Shown here one piece after another: positions 37,787 to 46,196 of a stretch of 64,000 nt of DNA. A program made the translations under genes and the position numbers. This stretch comes from Paracoccus sediminis (GTDB lineage: Bacteria > Pseudomonadota > Alphaproteobacteria > Rhodobacterales > Rhodobacteraceae). Within the stretch, counting starts at the first letter, position 1; every line of letters begins with the position of its first letter. The DNA lies in contig NZ_FZNM01000015.1 of the NCBI RefSeq assembly GCF_900188295.1, positions 1-64,000 of the forward strand, written 5' to 3'. Under the pieces are notes generated by a model, which worked only from the letters and a program-made list of their open reading frames with translations, was not told where the DNA came from and did not search any database.

Positions 37787-37844
37787 GCTCGGGGATCTGG
37801 GCGCCAAAGCGCCGTTCCAGCAGGGCGGACTGCACGCAGGATTT
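37677..37844 (-). pseudogene. 3' remnant of a sulfotransferase gene
   Basis: Read on the minus strand, 53 codons from GTG 37835 give LLERRFGAQIPELTRLTG followed by LDLSEWGLD, closely resembling the C-terminus of sulfotransferases such as the 28.4-kb gene (..MTGLDLHGYGYDLG). The frame is closed upstream by a TGA (37845-37847) exactly where the low-GC segment begins. No start or P-loop remains. It overlaps the 3' end of the GT4 gene. Confidence 0.5.
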
Positions 37845-37927
37845 TCAAAAGGCCAAGGGTTGAAGAAAAATGACTCCCAACTTCTTTAACGGCTAGGATC
37901 TTAAAGGCTTTTTACCGCAGGAATGCA

Positions 37928-38941
37928 TTACCATTCTGCCCATGGCAGGCCTATCCGCCGTTCGAAAATTTTATTGTAAGACTCAAATTCAGCCTCTAGT
38001 TGCCGGCGCAGATCTTTGCTCAGGTGGCGAGTCGCCGGGTCTGCAGGTCGTGCAAGATTAGAAAGAATCTTGCTTTTCAAAGAACGGGGCAAGATTTTAT
38101 GGGCTAGTGGATAAAGAGGATGGTCACGCAACCTGTCAGCAGTCTGTTCGTGGGCAGTTTTCTTGAAGAAATCTGAGGTTACGTTGCGGGGAACAGTTTC
38201 CAATGGGCGGGGATTGGGTCCTATGCCAAGAAAATTCTGCACACGGCGCATGGTTTCTTCGGGTTTTTTTCGAAACTCACCCTGAGTCAGGATCAAAATC
38301 TGATTTTTCGGGAAAAAACGTTCAAATTCAACAATTTGATTTTCGTATTTGCTTGTCTCGGCGATGGCGGAATAATAGGGCGATGCTGGATTTTCCATTT
38401 TTTCAAACACGTCATCAAGTGGCAGGTGACGCAGATCCACACCAACCACATTCTTGAGATACTTCACAGTTTGAAGCAATTCGGATTGCACCCGGTCCAC
38501 CGGATTCCGAACAATATAGATTAATTTCATCCTCGGATTCGCACGGAACATGCGTTCGGCCGTACCTGCGACAAGCGGCCATCTGGTATAGCTGGTGGAA
38601 GCCTCGCCGCAGATCTGGTCGACGCCAGCTTCTGCATAAAGGCCAGTGTACCATTCTTCACCTCGCTTCAGCAAGATTTCCGAGGAAAAATAATGGGGTT
38701 CTTTGGGTCGGCAGCAGAAAACCCTGGGGTGATGGGACAAATCCTCATCAAGCGAGGTCGTTCCGCATTTCGCACTGCCGATAATACAGAAATCGACCAT
38801 CCGTCCTTTCGGATAGGTGGGAATGTCGGCAAAGGCCACGCCCTTTTCCGTCAAAAGCCAGACCGGGATCGGGGAAGAAGACATGAAAAGCTTTTCCTGC
38901 AGGAGTGTTCGCTGATTTCGGTTGTTCATGGCGCCCTTCAT
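37928..38941 (-). CDS. Sulfotransferase, low-GC and probably acquired
   Basis: A 337-residue PAPS sulfotransferase: FCIIGSAKCGTTSLDEDLSHH (5'-phosphosulfate loop), PKEPHYFSSEI, and LIYIVRNPVDRVQSELLQTV (3'-phosphate site). Base composition and codon use are markedly more AT-rich than every neighbour, a sign of transfer. The start is open: ATG 38941, ATG 38929 (after AAGGG) or ATG 38884 (after AGGAAAA); the longest is given. It is flanked on both sides by gene remnants. The sulfated target is probably the local polysaccharide. Confidence 0.9.
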   Translation of the reverse strand: MKGAMNNRNQRTLLQEKLFMSSSPIPVWLLTEKGVAFADIPTYPKGRMVDFCIIGSAKCGTTSLDEDLSHHPRVFCCRPKEPHYFSSEILLKRGEEWYTGLYAEAGVDQICGEASTSYTRWPLVAGTAERMFRANPRMKLIYIVRNPVDRVQSELLQTVKYLKNVVGVDLRHLPLDDVFEKMENPASPYYSAIAETSKYENQIVEFERFFPKNQILILTQGEFRKKPEETMRRVQNFLGIGPNPRPLETVPRNVTSDFFKKTAHEQTADRLRDHPLYPLAHKILPRSLKSKILSNLARPADPATRHLSKDLRRQLEAEFESYNKIFERRIGLPWAEW

Positions 38942-38990
38942 TACGCAAGTCCACTACCGCTCTTGTGAAAATTCCAGACAGTTCGGCTCT

Positions 38991-39140
38991 TGCCGCTTCA
39001 ACACCACGGAACCCGGCGCCGGAATTCCCGAAGGCCTGCGCGTGCGGGCCGTGGGGATGCTGCGGCCGATCTATGCCTCTTGCGCCGAACGGTTCCCCGA
39101 AACGAGAGATCTGTGGGCGCGGTCGCTCAGCGGTTCCTGA
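38991..39140 (+). pseudogene. Remnant of a GC-rich coding sequence, C-terminal part
   Basis: The plus-strand frame ending at 39140 gives GIPEGLRVRAVGMLRPIYAS and then CAERFPETRDLW before the stop. It has protein-like composition and the local GC style, begins abruptly at the edge of the low-GC segment, and lacks a start. It looks like the end of a gene disrupted when the low-GC sulfotransferase arrived; the family is unclear, perhaps another sulfotransferase. Confidence 0.4.
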
Positions 39141-39149
39141 GGCCGCGGA

Positions 39150-40766
39150 TCACGATTCGTCGGACGGCATGAAGCGGGGCAGCGGGACCATCACCTCTTT
39201 CAGGACGTCCAGCAGGCGCGCTTCGGCGGCGTCGTTCGATTCGTCGCGCGATATCGGCGTGGTCAGCCGCACCAGCCCGCCGTCGGTGCGCCCGGTGGTG
39301 ATGCCGTCGGTCATCAGATAGAATTTCGCGGCGATGTCCCAGGCGACCTTCCGGCCCTTCTGTTCGAACCAGTAAAAGACCATCATCCGGGTTTCGCCCT
39401 TCTGGATGATCGCCCGGTTGATCTGGAAGGGGGTGTCGCTGCCCAGCCGGGAGGCGATGTTGATGCGTTCCAGCCTGGCGATTTCCCAGCCGTTTCCGGG
39501 CAGGCATATTTCCGGCGAATGCACGCCGCCCTGGCTTTGATCGGCATACCAGGCCATGAACAGGCCGACCGGCGCCGCGACCCCGTCGCGCCGCAGGTTG
39601 ACCTGGTGGTAATCGTCGGCCCCCAGCGTCTTGGCGATGCTTTCGCCCAGAACCTCGGCCGGGCCGACCTGTTGCCATTGGCTCAGATTGCGGGGGAAGG
39701 TGCTGAAATCCTGCCGCGCGATGTTTCCGGGGCTGCGTTCGGGCAGCGCCTGCCAGGCCAGGGCCGCGACCGTCACCATCGTGGCCGCGGCGATCAGCGC
39801 CGCCGAGGGCTGAACCAGCCGCAGCCGGCCCACCTGCCGGACCAGTCCGTCGGTTTCCAGATCCAGGGCATTGATGAGGCCCGGTTTCTGCGGGTGGAAG
39901 AACAGCATGATCCAGGCCAGCAGGAACAGCAGCGCCACGCAGGCGACGAAGATCACCCAGCCTTCGAAGAAGTGGGTGAACCCCTCGACCCATTCCAGGC
40001 CCCAGCGGTTGACGATGTATCCGGCAATGGCGATGCGGACCGAATTCATCACCACGGTGATCGGCGCGGCCGACAGCAAAAGGATCGCCTTGTGCCAGGT
40101 CGGCCCGCGATACAGCACCGCGAAGATGTACGAAAAGGACAGGATCGGGAACAGATAGCGCAGCCCCGAACAGGCCTCGGCCACGTGCAGCTTGGTCACG
40201 CCCAGGTCGATGACGTTGCCTTCCAGGAACACCGGGACGGCCAGCAGCTTCAGGAACCACACGCCCAGTTCGGACGACACGAATTGCAGCCAGGTGGACA
40301 GCTTGTAATACAGCACGCCGGGCAGCGGCAGCATGTAGACCAGGTGCAGCACCGGCGGCCACATGTGCTTGCCGCGTTCCCAGCCGAACGAGATCAGCAG
40401 GATGCCGCCCACCCAGATGATGGTGGCATAGGCCACGATGTCCGAGATGTTGGCCATCCGGCCCAGCATGCCCACGGTCAGCGCCAGCATCACCACGGCC
40501 ACGCCGGGCCAGCGGTCGGGCAGCGCGCCGGGCCGGGCGGGAACGTCCTTGAGCTGGCGCAGGAACAGCAGCGCCGACAGCGCCGGGATCAGCGGGCCAT
40601 GGCTGTATTCGGGCAGTTGCCAGGCGACCAGCAGCGCGTCGAGGCCGGGATAGAAGAACATCCCGGCGCCGATGGTGGCGATCGCCAGCCAGACAAGCCC
40701 CCAATGGATCGACCCGCTGGATTGCCGGCTTTGGGGCAGGGTGGCGTCTTGGGAAAACAGCGACAT
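39150..40766 (-). CDS. xrtD: Exosortase with EpsI domain, VPLPA-CTERM specific (XrtD type)
   Basis: A 538-residue membrane protease/transpeptidase that processes proteins bearing the VPLPA C-terminal signal. The first 300 residues hold about eight membrane helices and the exosortase catalytic residues: Cys199 in EACSGLRYL, Arg244 in NSVRIAIAGY and His265 in FTHFFEGW. The rest, outside the membrane, is an EpsI domain with GVHSPEICLPGNGWEI. This fusion is the layout known for XrtD. Two likely substrates are in the window (35588-36181 and 45361-46029). It is divergent from a GT2 gene, within a polysaccharide locus, the usual context. Confidence 0.93.
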   Translation of the reverse strand: MSLFSQDATLPQSRQSSGSIHWGLVWLAIATIGAGMFFYPGLDALLVAWQLPEYSHGPLIPALSALLFLRQLKDVPARPGALPDRWPGVAVVMLALTVGMLGRMANISDIVAYATIIWVGGILLISFGWERGKHMWPPVLHLVYMLPLPGVLYYKLSTWLQFVSSELGVWFLKLLAVPVFLEGNVIDLGVTKLHVAEACSGLRYLFPILSFSYIFAVLYRGPTWHKAILLLSAAPITVVMNSVRIAIAGYIVNRWGLEWVEGFTHFFEGWVIFVACVALLFLLAWIMLFFHPQKPGLINALDLETDGLVRQVGRLRLVQPSAALIAAATMVTVAALAWQALPERSPGNIARQDFSTFPRNLSQWQQVGPAEVLGESIAKTLGADDYHQVNLRRDGVAAPVGLFMAWYADQSQGGVHSPEICLPGNGWEIARLERINIASRLGSDTPFQINRAIIQKGETRMMVFYWFEQKGRKVAWDIAAKFYLMTDGITTGRTDGGLVRLTTPISRDESNDAAEARLLDVLKEVMVPLPRFMPSDES

Positions 40767-40888
40767 GACCGGCAGCCTTCTCGAACTCGTAAATACCTGT
40801 CGCGGACCTTAGCAGGTTCGGCGGCTTGCCGACAGTCACCGTTAAGGTCATGTTTAACGCCATTCGATAAAATAATCGCGGGTTGGGC

Positions 40889-41917
40889 ATGACGGCTTTG
40901 GATATCGGCATCTTCGCCCATGACGAGGCTGCCCTGATCGGCGCCCTGATCGGCGATCTGGCCCGGCAGGATCTGATTCGCGATCCGGCCGCCGACCTTC
41001 GGATCCTGGTTCTGGCCAATGGCTGCACCGACGACACCGTGGCCCGCGCCCGCGCGGCGGTGGACGCGCTGTCCGATCCGGCGGTCCGGTCCCGGTTCCA
41101 GGTGCTGGATCTGCCCCAGCCCGGCAAGTCGCGCACCGCGCACCGCTTCATCCACGACCTGTCGCGCCCCGAGGCCGAGGTTCTGGGCTTTCTGGACGGC
41201 GACGTGCATCTGCCGCAGCCCGACACGCTGGCGCGGATGCTGGCGATGCTGGACGAGCGCCCCGGCCTGCGCGTCGTCACCTCGCGCCCGGTCAAGGACG
41301 TGATCCATTTCGACCGTCCCGCGGGCGCCATGGCGCGGCTGATCGCGGCGGGCGGCGACGGGCTGTCCGACTGGCGCAAGTCGATCTGCGGGCAGCTGTT
41401 CATGATGCGCGCAGCCCCCGCCCGCCGCATCGCCCTGCCGGCGGGCCTGCCGGTCGAGGACGGCTTCATCCGGGCCATGGCGCTGACCGACCTGCTGTCC
41501 GGCCCCCAGGATCTGGACCGCATCGACGGCGATCCGGCGGTCTTTCACGTCTATGAATCGATCCGCGGCCTCGGCCCGCTGATCCGCCACCAGACCCGCA
41601 TCGTGATCGGCAGCGCCGTCAACGCCGCGCTGTTCGCCCATATCCGGCGCAACGCTCCGACCGAGGAGCGGGCCCATGCCCTGCTGATGCGGGCCGCCGA
41701 CGATCCCCAGTGGCTGGGCCGGGTGCTGAAGACCGAACTGCCGCGCGCCCCGCATGGCTATGTCCCCTTCGATTTCCTGGTCAAGCGGCTGCGCCGGGGC
41801 GGACGGCCGGGGGTGAAGGGCAAGGCGATGCTGGCTGCGGGCTTTGGGCTGGACCTGCTGGTCTGGCTGCGCGCCTCGCTGCGCATGGCCTTTCGGCCAA
41901 GCGCCGGATTCTGGTGA
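40889..41917 (+). CDS. Family 2 glycosyltransferase
   Basis: A 342-residue GT-A enzyme. The N-terminus DIGIFAHDEAALIGALI leads to VLANGCTDDTVARA and the metal site GFLDGDVHLP. A conserved acceptor region with KSICGQLFMMRA and VEDGFIRAM follows. ATG 40889 is preferred over TTG 40883. It diverges from xrtD and is followed 122 bp later by the large fusion gene, the gap carrying a small tandem repeat. Confidence 0.9.
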   Translation: MTALDIGIFAHDEAALIGALIGDLARQDLIRDPAADLRILVLANGCTDDTVARARAAVDALSDPAVRSRFQVLDLPQPGKSRTAHRFIHDLSRPEAEVLGFLDGDVHLPQPDTLARMLAMLDERPGLRVVTSRPVKDVIHFDRPAGAMARLIAAGGDGLSDWRKSICGQLFMMRAAPARRIALPAGLPVEDGFIRAMALTDLLSGPQDLDRIDGDPAVFHVYESIRGLGPLIRHQTRIVIGSAVNAALFAHIRRNAPTEERAHALLMRAADDPQWLGRVLKTELPRAPHGYVPFDFLVKRLRRGGRPGVKGKAMLAAGFGLDLLVWLRASLRMAFRPSAGFW

Positions 41918-41984
41918 ACATGACCGTTGGTTAATGCTCTTTTCCTGCGCTATGGCTGCGGCCTGGGGCGGGACGGTCCCACGC

Positions 41985-42020
41985 CGCAGCCCAACCCGCA
42001 GCCCCAACCCGCAGCCCACG
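41985..42020 (+). repeat. Short tandem repeat (CGCAGCCCAACC, about three copies)
   Basis: Units of 12, 13 and 11 bases (CGCAGCCCAACC, CGCAGCCCCAACC, CGCAGCCCACG) lie 20-55 bp upstream of the fusion gene start, between the two genes. It may only reflect slippage in GC-rich DNA. Confidence 0.6.
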
Positions 42021-42039
42021 CCGACGACAAGGACGAACG

Positions 42040-44901
42040 ATGACCGACGCCTCTGACGCCTATCTGCGCGCCGAACGCGACATGGACGTGCCGCCGGTGG
42101 CCGAACGGGGCCGGCGGAACCTCAATCCCCAGGGGATCGGCTTCTGGTCCCTGGTGGCCGAGGATTTCCGCACCCATGAACGCAAGCCGTTCGAACAGGG
42201 TTTCTGGGCGATCTTCGTGCACCGGTTCGGCAACTGGCGGATGGGCCAGCCCAAGCTGGTGCGCGCGCCCGCGACGCTGCTTTATCGCATCCTGTTCAAG
42301 CTGGTCGAATGGCTGTGCGGGATTTCGCTGTGGTACACGGTCAAGCTGGGCCGGAGGGTGCGGATCTGGCACCATTCGGGCATGAGCCTGGGCGCCCGCG
42401 CCATCGGCGACGACGTGCAGATCCGCCAGAACACCACGCTGGGGGTGGCCCAGACCGGGGTGAACGACGCCCTGCCGATCATAGCCGACGGGGCCGACAT
42501 CGGCGCGGGCGCGGTGATCGCGGGGGCGGTCCTGATCGGCCGGGGCGCCCGGATCGGCGCCAATGCCCTGGTGCTGGCGGACGTGCCGGACGGCGCCACC
42601 GCGATGGGCAATCCCGCGATGATCTATGCCCGGCCCGCCGGCCCGGCGGCGGAAATGCCCGCCGAACCCGCCGCCGAACCCGCCGCCGAACCCGCTGCGG
42701 CCCCGGTTCCCCCCGCCGGCGAGGCGATGCGCGAAACCCCCTGCGACATGGGAACGGTCGCGATCCTGGGATCGGCCAACCTGGATCTGCTGGCGGGCAA
42801 CCTGTCCGACATGGCCGCGCGCCACGGCATGACCGTCGCCGTCCATGTGCCGCCCTTCGGTCAGGCGCGGATGGACCTGTTGAAGGACGCGGCGGATTCG
42901 CCCCTGCAACAGGCCATGTCCGGCAAGGGACGCACCGCCACCCTGATCGTCGAGCGCGCCGAGGACATCCTGGGCGAGGTGGCCCGCGCGCCCCTGTCGC
43001 TGCCCGCCGATCAGGCCGGCGCCTGGCTGGAGGGCGCTCTGGCGCCGATGCTGATGCTGATGCGCGAGGCCCGCGCCCGCCTGCCCGGCCCGATCCTGGT
43101 CACGCGGCTTGCGGCGTTTTCCCGGTCCAGCCTGGGGCTGGCCGATGGCGGGCGGCCCGACGGGCTGGCGGCGCTGCTGAACCAGGCCAACGCCATCCTG
43201 TCGCGCGAGGCCGCGACGCTGGCCGACACGCATCTGCTGGACACGGGCGCCATGCTGGCCGAACTGGGCCAGAAGGCGGCCGATCCGGGCGGGTTCTGGC
43301 ATCTGGGCCGGATGCCCTTTTCCAACGCCTTCGGCGAACATCTGGCGAAACGGACGCTGGGCGCGCTGCTGTCGCTGCGCGGCCAGACCGCGCGGATTCT
43401 GGTCCTGGATCTGGACAACACCCTGTGGGGCGGCGTCCTGGGCGAGGACGGGATCGAGGGGGTGGACATCGGCGGCGCCTATCCCGGCTCGGCCTTTCGC
43501 GCGTTCCAGGACGCGCTGCTGGCCCTGTCGCAGCGCGGCATCGCCCTGGCCGTGGCGTCCAAGAACGACGCGGATCTGGCGCTGCGGATGATGGGCGATC
43601 ACCCCGAAATGGCGATCCGGCCCGGCCATCTGGTCGGCCACCGCATCGGCTGGTCCGAAAAGGCCGTGGGCGTGCGCGAGCTGCTGGACGAGATCGGCCT
43701 GGGCGAGGCGTCCTGCCTGTTCGTCGACGACAATCCCGTCGAACGCCAGAAGATGCGCCGCAACCTGCCCGAATCCATCGTGCCCGCCTTTCCGGCCGCG
43801 CCCGAGGATCTGGCGGGCTGGATCCTGGACAATCCCTGGCTGGAATGCCTGGATCTGACCGCATCCGACCTCAAGCGGACCGCGCAGTATCAAAGCCGCG
43901 CCCGGATCACGGCGGCGCGGCAGGAGTTCCAGGACATCGCCGATTTCTATCGCGACCTGGGCATGACCCTGGTCTTCGAACCCTATGGGCCGGGCAACCG
44001 CAAACGGGTCCTGCAACTGTTTTCCAAGACCAACCAGTTCAATGCCACCCTGCGCCGCCACGACGCCGCCAGCCTGGAGCGCCTGGCACAGGCCGGGGCC
44101 GAGATCCGCGCCATCGGCCTGTCGGACCGCCACAGCCCCTATGAGCTGATGGGGGTCATCGTGCTGGCGCCCGATGCCGCGATGAAGGCGGCCTTTCCCG
44201 ACGACCCGGCGGTCCAGGCGACGGACGCGCCCGGCGCCCTCTGGGTGGAAAGCCTGCTGCTCAGCTGCCGGATCCTGGGCCGCACGGTCGAGGATGCGAT
44301 CGTGGCCTGGGCCACGGGCCAGGCGGCGGACCGGGGGGCGCCCCTGATCGGGCAGATCGTCGAGGGGCCGCGCAACACCCCCGTCCGGGGCCTCTTTGCC
44401 AAGGCCGGTTTCGCGCCGGTCGATGCCGGGGCGGATCCGGGCGCCGGGGGGACATGGCGTCACGATGCCGCCAGCGACAGGAAAGCCATCCCGGTGCCCG
44501 ATTACTTCACCCTGGGCGATACCCCCCCCGCGCCCGCGCCGTCCGAAAGCCCCGCCGGAAACCCGGCCGCCAAGGCCGCCCCCAAGACCGTCCCGTTCCC
44601 GCCGGCGGCCCCGGCCGCCATGCCCCCAGCCACCGGATTTCCGCCGGCGGGGCCGGCTGCCCCCGCCGCCCTGGCCCCGTCGCTGGAAACCGGGCTTGCC
44701 AGCACCTTTCGCCGGGTGTTCCGCCTGCCGGCCGATCTGGATCTGCAATCGGCCACGACCGACAGCATCGCCGCCTGGGATTCACTTGGCCATCTGCGGC
44801 TGGCCATGGAAATCGAACAGACCCTGGGCCGACGCATTCCGGGGGAACGGCTGGGCCATATCCGCAGCTATCAGGATCTGCGCAACGCCTTGGCCGGATA
44901 A
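42040..44901 (+). CDS. Three-part fusion: left-handed beta-helix acyltransferase, FkbH-like HAD protein and acyl carrier domain
   Basis: A 953-residue cytoplasmic protein with Pro/Ala linkers. Residues about 70-205 are a CysE-like hexapeptide-repeat (left-handed helix) transferase: IWHHSGMSLGARAIGDDVQI, GADIGAGAVIAGAVLIGRGA. A linker with EPAA repeats (205-235) follows. About 240-810 is FkbH-like: an SGNH-like part, the HAD-IIIC motif VLDLDNTLWGG (Asp457, Asp459), then LFVDDNPVERQKMRRNLP and FSKTNQFNATLRR. A second linker leads to a carrier domain (about 880-953) with the phosphopantetheine Ser915 in WDSLGH. FkbH proteins load a glyceryl unit from 1,3-bisphosphoglycerate onto a carrier protein, and the helix domain could then pass it to a sugar; the last step is inference. 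ATG 42040 has an AAGGACGAACG lead. Confidence 0.9.
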   Translation: MTDASDAYLRAERDMDVPPVAERGRRNLNPQGIGFWSLVAEDFRTHERKPFEQGFWAIFVHRFGNWRMGQPKLVRAPATLLYRILFKLVEWLCGISLWYTVKLGRRVRIWHHSGMSLGARAIGDDVQIRQNTTLGVAQTGVNDALPIIADGADIGAGAVIAGAVLIGRGARIGANALVLADVPDGATAMGNPAMIYARPAGPAAEMPAEPAAEPAAEPAAAPVPPAGEAMRETPCDMGTVAILGSANLDLLAGNLSDMAARHGMTVAVHVPPFGQARMDLLKDAADSPLQQAMSGKGRTATLIVERAEDILGEVARAPLSLPADQAGAWLEGALAPMLMLMREARARLPGPILVTRLAAFSRSSLGLADGGRPDGLAALLNQANAILSREAATLADTHLLDTGAMLAELGQKAADPGGFWHLGRMPFSNAFGEHLAKRTLGALLSLRGQTARILVLDLDNTLWGGVLGEDGIEGVDIGGAYPGSAFRAFQDALLALSQRGIALAVASKNDADLALRMMGDHPEMAIRPGHLVGHRIGWSEKAVGVRELLDEIGLGEASCLFVDDNPVERQKMRRNLPESIVPAFPAAPEDLAGWILDNPWLECLDLTASDLKRTAQYQSRARITAARQEFQDIADFYRDLGMTLVFEPYGPGNRKRVLQLFSKTNQFNATLRRHDAASLERLAQAGAEIRAIGLSDRHSPYELMGVIVLAPDAAMKAAFPDDPAVQATDAPGALWVESLLLSCRILGRTVEDAIVAWATGQAADRGAPLIGQIVEGPRNTPVRGLFAKAGFAPVDAGADPGAGGTWRHDAASDRKAIPVPDYFTLGDTPPAPAPSESPAGNPAAKAAPKTVPFPPAAPAAMPPATGFPPAGPAAPAALAPSLETGLASTFRRVFRLPADLDLQSATTDSIAAWDSLGHLRLAMEIEQTLGRRIPGERLGHIRSYQDLRNALAG

Positions 44902-45360
44902 ACAAAAGACAAGCCGACCCGTTTGGGATCGCCCCTGAATTATCCGGATTTTTTGGATCGGATATAGAAACTCGGGAATTTCGGGAATGTTCCCCGTTCC
45001 GCCCGGATTTTTTTGGTCTGGTGCCAAAGGGACGGATTCCCATTGCCCCGGTTCTGCTTGCGGCTGTGCAGGATCGGTCGCCGCAGCAATGATTCGCTGT
45101 TTCAGGGCTGTCGCCATGCCGGTTCGCAACTGAACGCGTGGGTTCAGTAAAATTCTACCTTTGGTTGCACTGTGGAATCCGAAAGTCGCCAAGCGAGAAA
45201 GATTGTTTCAAAGCGTAGCAATTCCCCCCATTGACAGGCGCCCCAAGCCAAATTCCGCTGGTAATAATCATTTCCAGCATGGTAATTATATAGAGGTGGG
45301 CTGTTCTGTCCGCATGCCGGGCAAAGCATGGATAGTACTCTTTTTGGAGAAGATGGTGCG
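44902..45360. other. 459-bp AT-richer gap, promoter region of the VPLPA-CTERM gene
   Basis: No convincing gene on either strand. The region has a TTGACA at 45231-45236, but no good -10 box at 17 bp from it, a TATATAG further down (near 45287), a 5-bp inverted repeat GCTGG/CCAGC (45257-45261, 45274-45278), and a TCGGGAATTTCGGGAATGTTCCCCG stretch with direct and inverted elements near 44974. Regulation of the downstream gene is plausible but the sites are not identified. Confidence 0.4.
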
Positions 45361-46029
45361 ATGGTGAAAAAAGTTAAACTTATGGGTGTCGCCGCTGCGG
45401 CTCTTCTGGCGGGTGGCGTTTCGGCCCAGGCTGCGTTGATCGACTTCACGGCCTTCCCGGTGGGAACGCCCGGCCCCCTGATGGGCAGCGTCGGCGGGAT
45501 CAGCTGGACCCTCAGCGGCACGCCGCAGCAGGTTCAGGTGCCCCAGGCCTGCGACGGGCCGGCCAATGGTCTGGCCTGCGTCAACGACGGCGTCGGCATC
45601 TCGGGTCCCGAGATCACCGGCAACGGCCGGGCCTATGCGACGATCACCTTCTCGCAGAACGTGGCATTGGTCGGGGCATATTTCTATGACCTGTTCATCG
45701 CCGCGGATGGCAGCAATGCCGAGATCGCGTATATCGCCAAGGGCATGACCGACACGATCCCTGGCGACGTGACCGTGAACGCCGATGAAACCTTTGAAAA
45801 CAACAACGGTTTCAAATTCCAGGATGGCTTCAAGCTGGTGGGCGACACCTTCAGCTTCTTTGTCGATCCGAACGGCAACGACAATGTGGGCCGTCCCGAC
45901 GCCGCCTTGGCCGCGTTGGACATCGCCCCCGTTCCGCTGCCGGCCGGCGGCCTGCTGATCGCCAGCGCGCTGGGCGGTCTGGGCCTGCTGCGCCGCAAGC
46001 AGAAGGCGGCCCGTCTGGCGAACGCCTGA
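45361..46029 (+). CDS. VPLPA-CTERM sorting domain protein
   Basis: A 222-residue exported protein with a signal peptide (MVKKVKLMGVAAAALLAGG, probable cleavage after AQA) and a C-terminal sorting signal VPLPAGGLLIASALGGLGLL followed by RRKQKAARLANA. The middle is a beta-sandwich-like domain resembling surface PEP-CTERM proteins, with Gly/Asn/Asp-rich loops and a Cys pair (ACDG..LACVND). ATG 45361 lies downstream of GGAGAAG; an earlier ATG at 45328 would spoil the signal peptide. It should be handled by XrtD, encoded 4.6 kb away. A strong terminator follows. Confidence 0.9.
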   Translation: MVKKVKLMGVAAAALLAGGVSAQAALIDFTAFPVGTPGPLMGSVGGISWTLSGTPQQVQVPQACDGPANGLACVNDGVGISGPEITGNGRAYATITFSQNVALVGAYFYDLFIAADGSNAEIAYIAKGMTDTIPGDVTVNADETFENNNGFKFQDGFKLVGDTFSFFVDPNGNDNVGRPDAALAALDIAPVPLPAGGLLIASALGGLGLLRRKQKAARLANA

Positions 46030-46053
46030 TCGGCAGTCAACCGCAATCTGGAC

Positions 46054-46083
46054 AAGGGCCGATCGACGATCGGCCCTTTTCTT
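46054..46083 (+). terminator. Rho-independent terminator
   Basis: AAGGGCCGATC and GATCGGCCCTT form an 11-bp stem around GAC, followed by a T-rich tail (TTTTCTT), 24 bp after the VPLPA-CTERM stop. Confidence 0.88.
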
Positions 46084-46196
46084 GTGCCCGAATCTTGCCT
46101 ATGCCTCGGGGCCATGCCATGACCGGCGACGATGCCCCCAAGATCCGCCGACAGATAGACCATCCTCGTGCGTTCCCAGCCTGACAGCCAATCCTG

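Noticed and set aside
41950..44748. 932-codon open frame on the minus strand
   Set aside because: Antisense to the FkbH fusion gene, which has conserved catalytic motifs; the antisense product is low complexity.
45231..45259. Sigma-70 promoter using TTGACA at 45231
   Set aside because: The -35 box is perfect but no acceptable -10 box lies at 16-18 bp; not called as a promoter.
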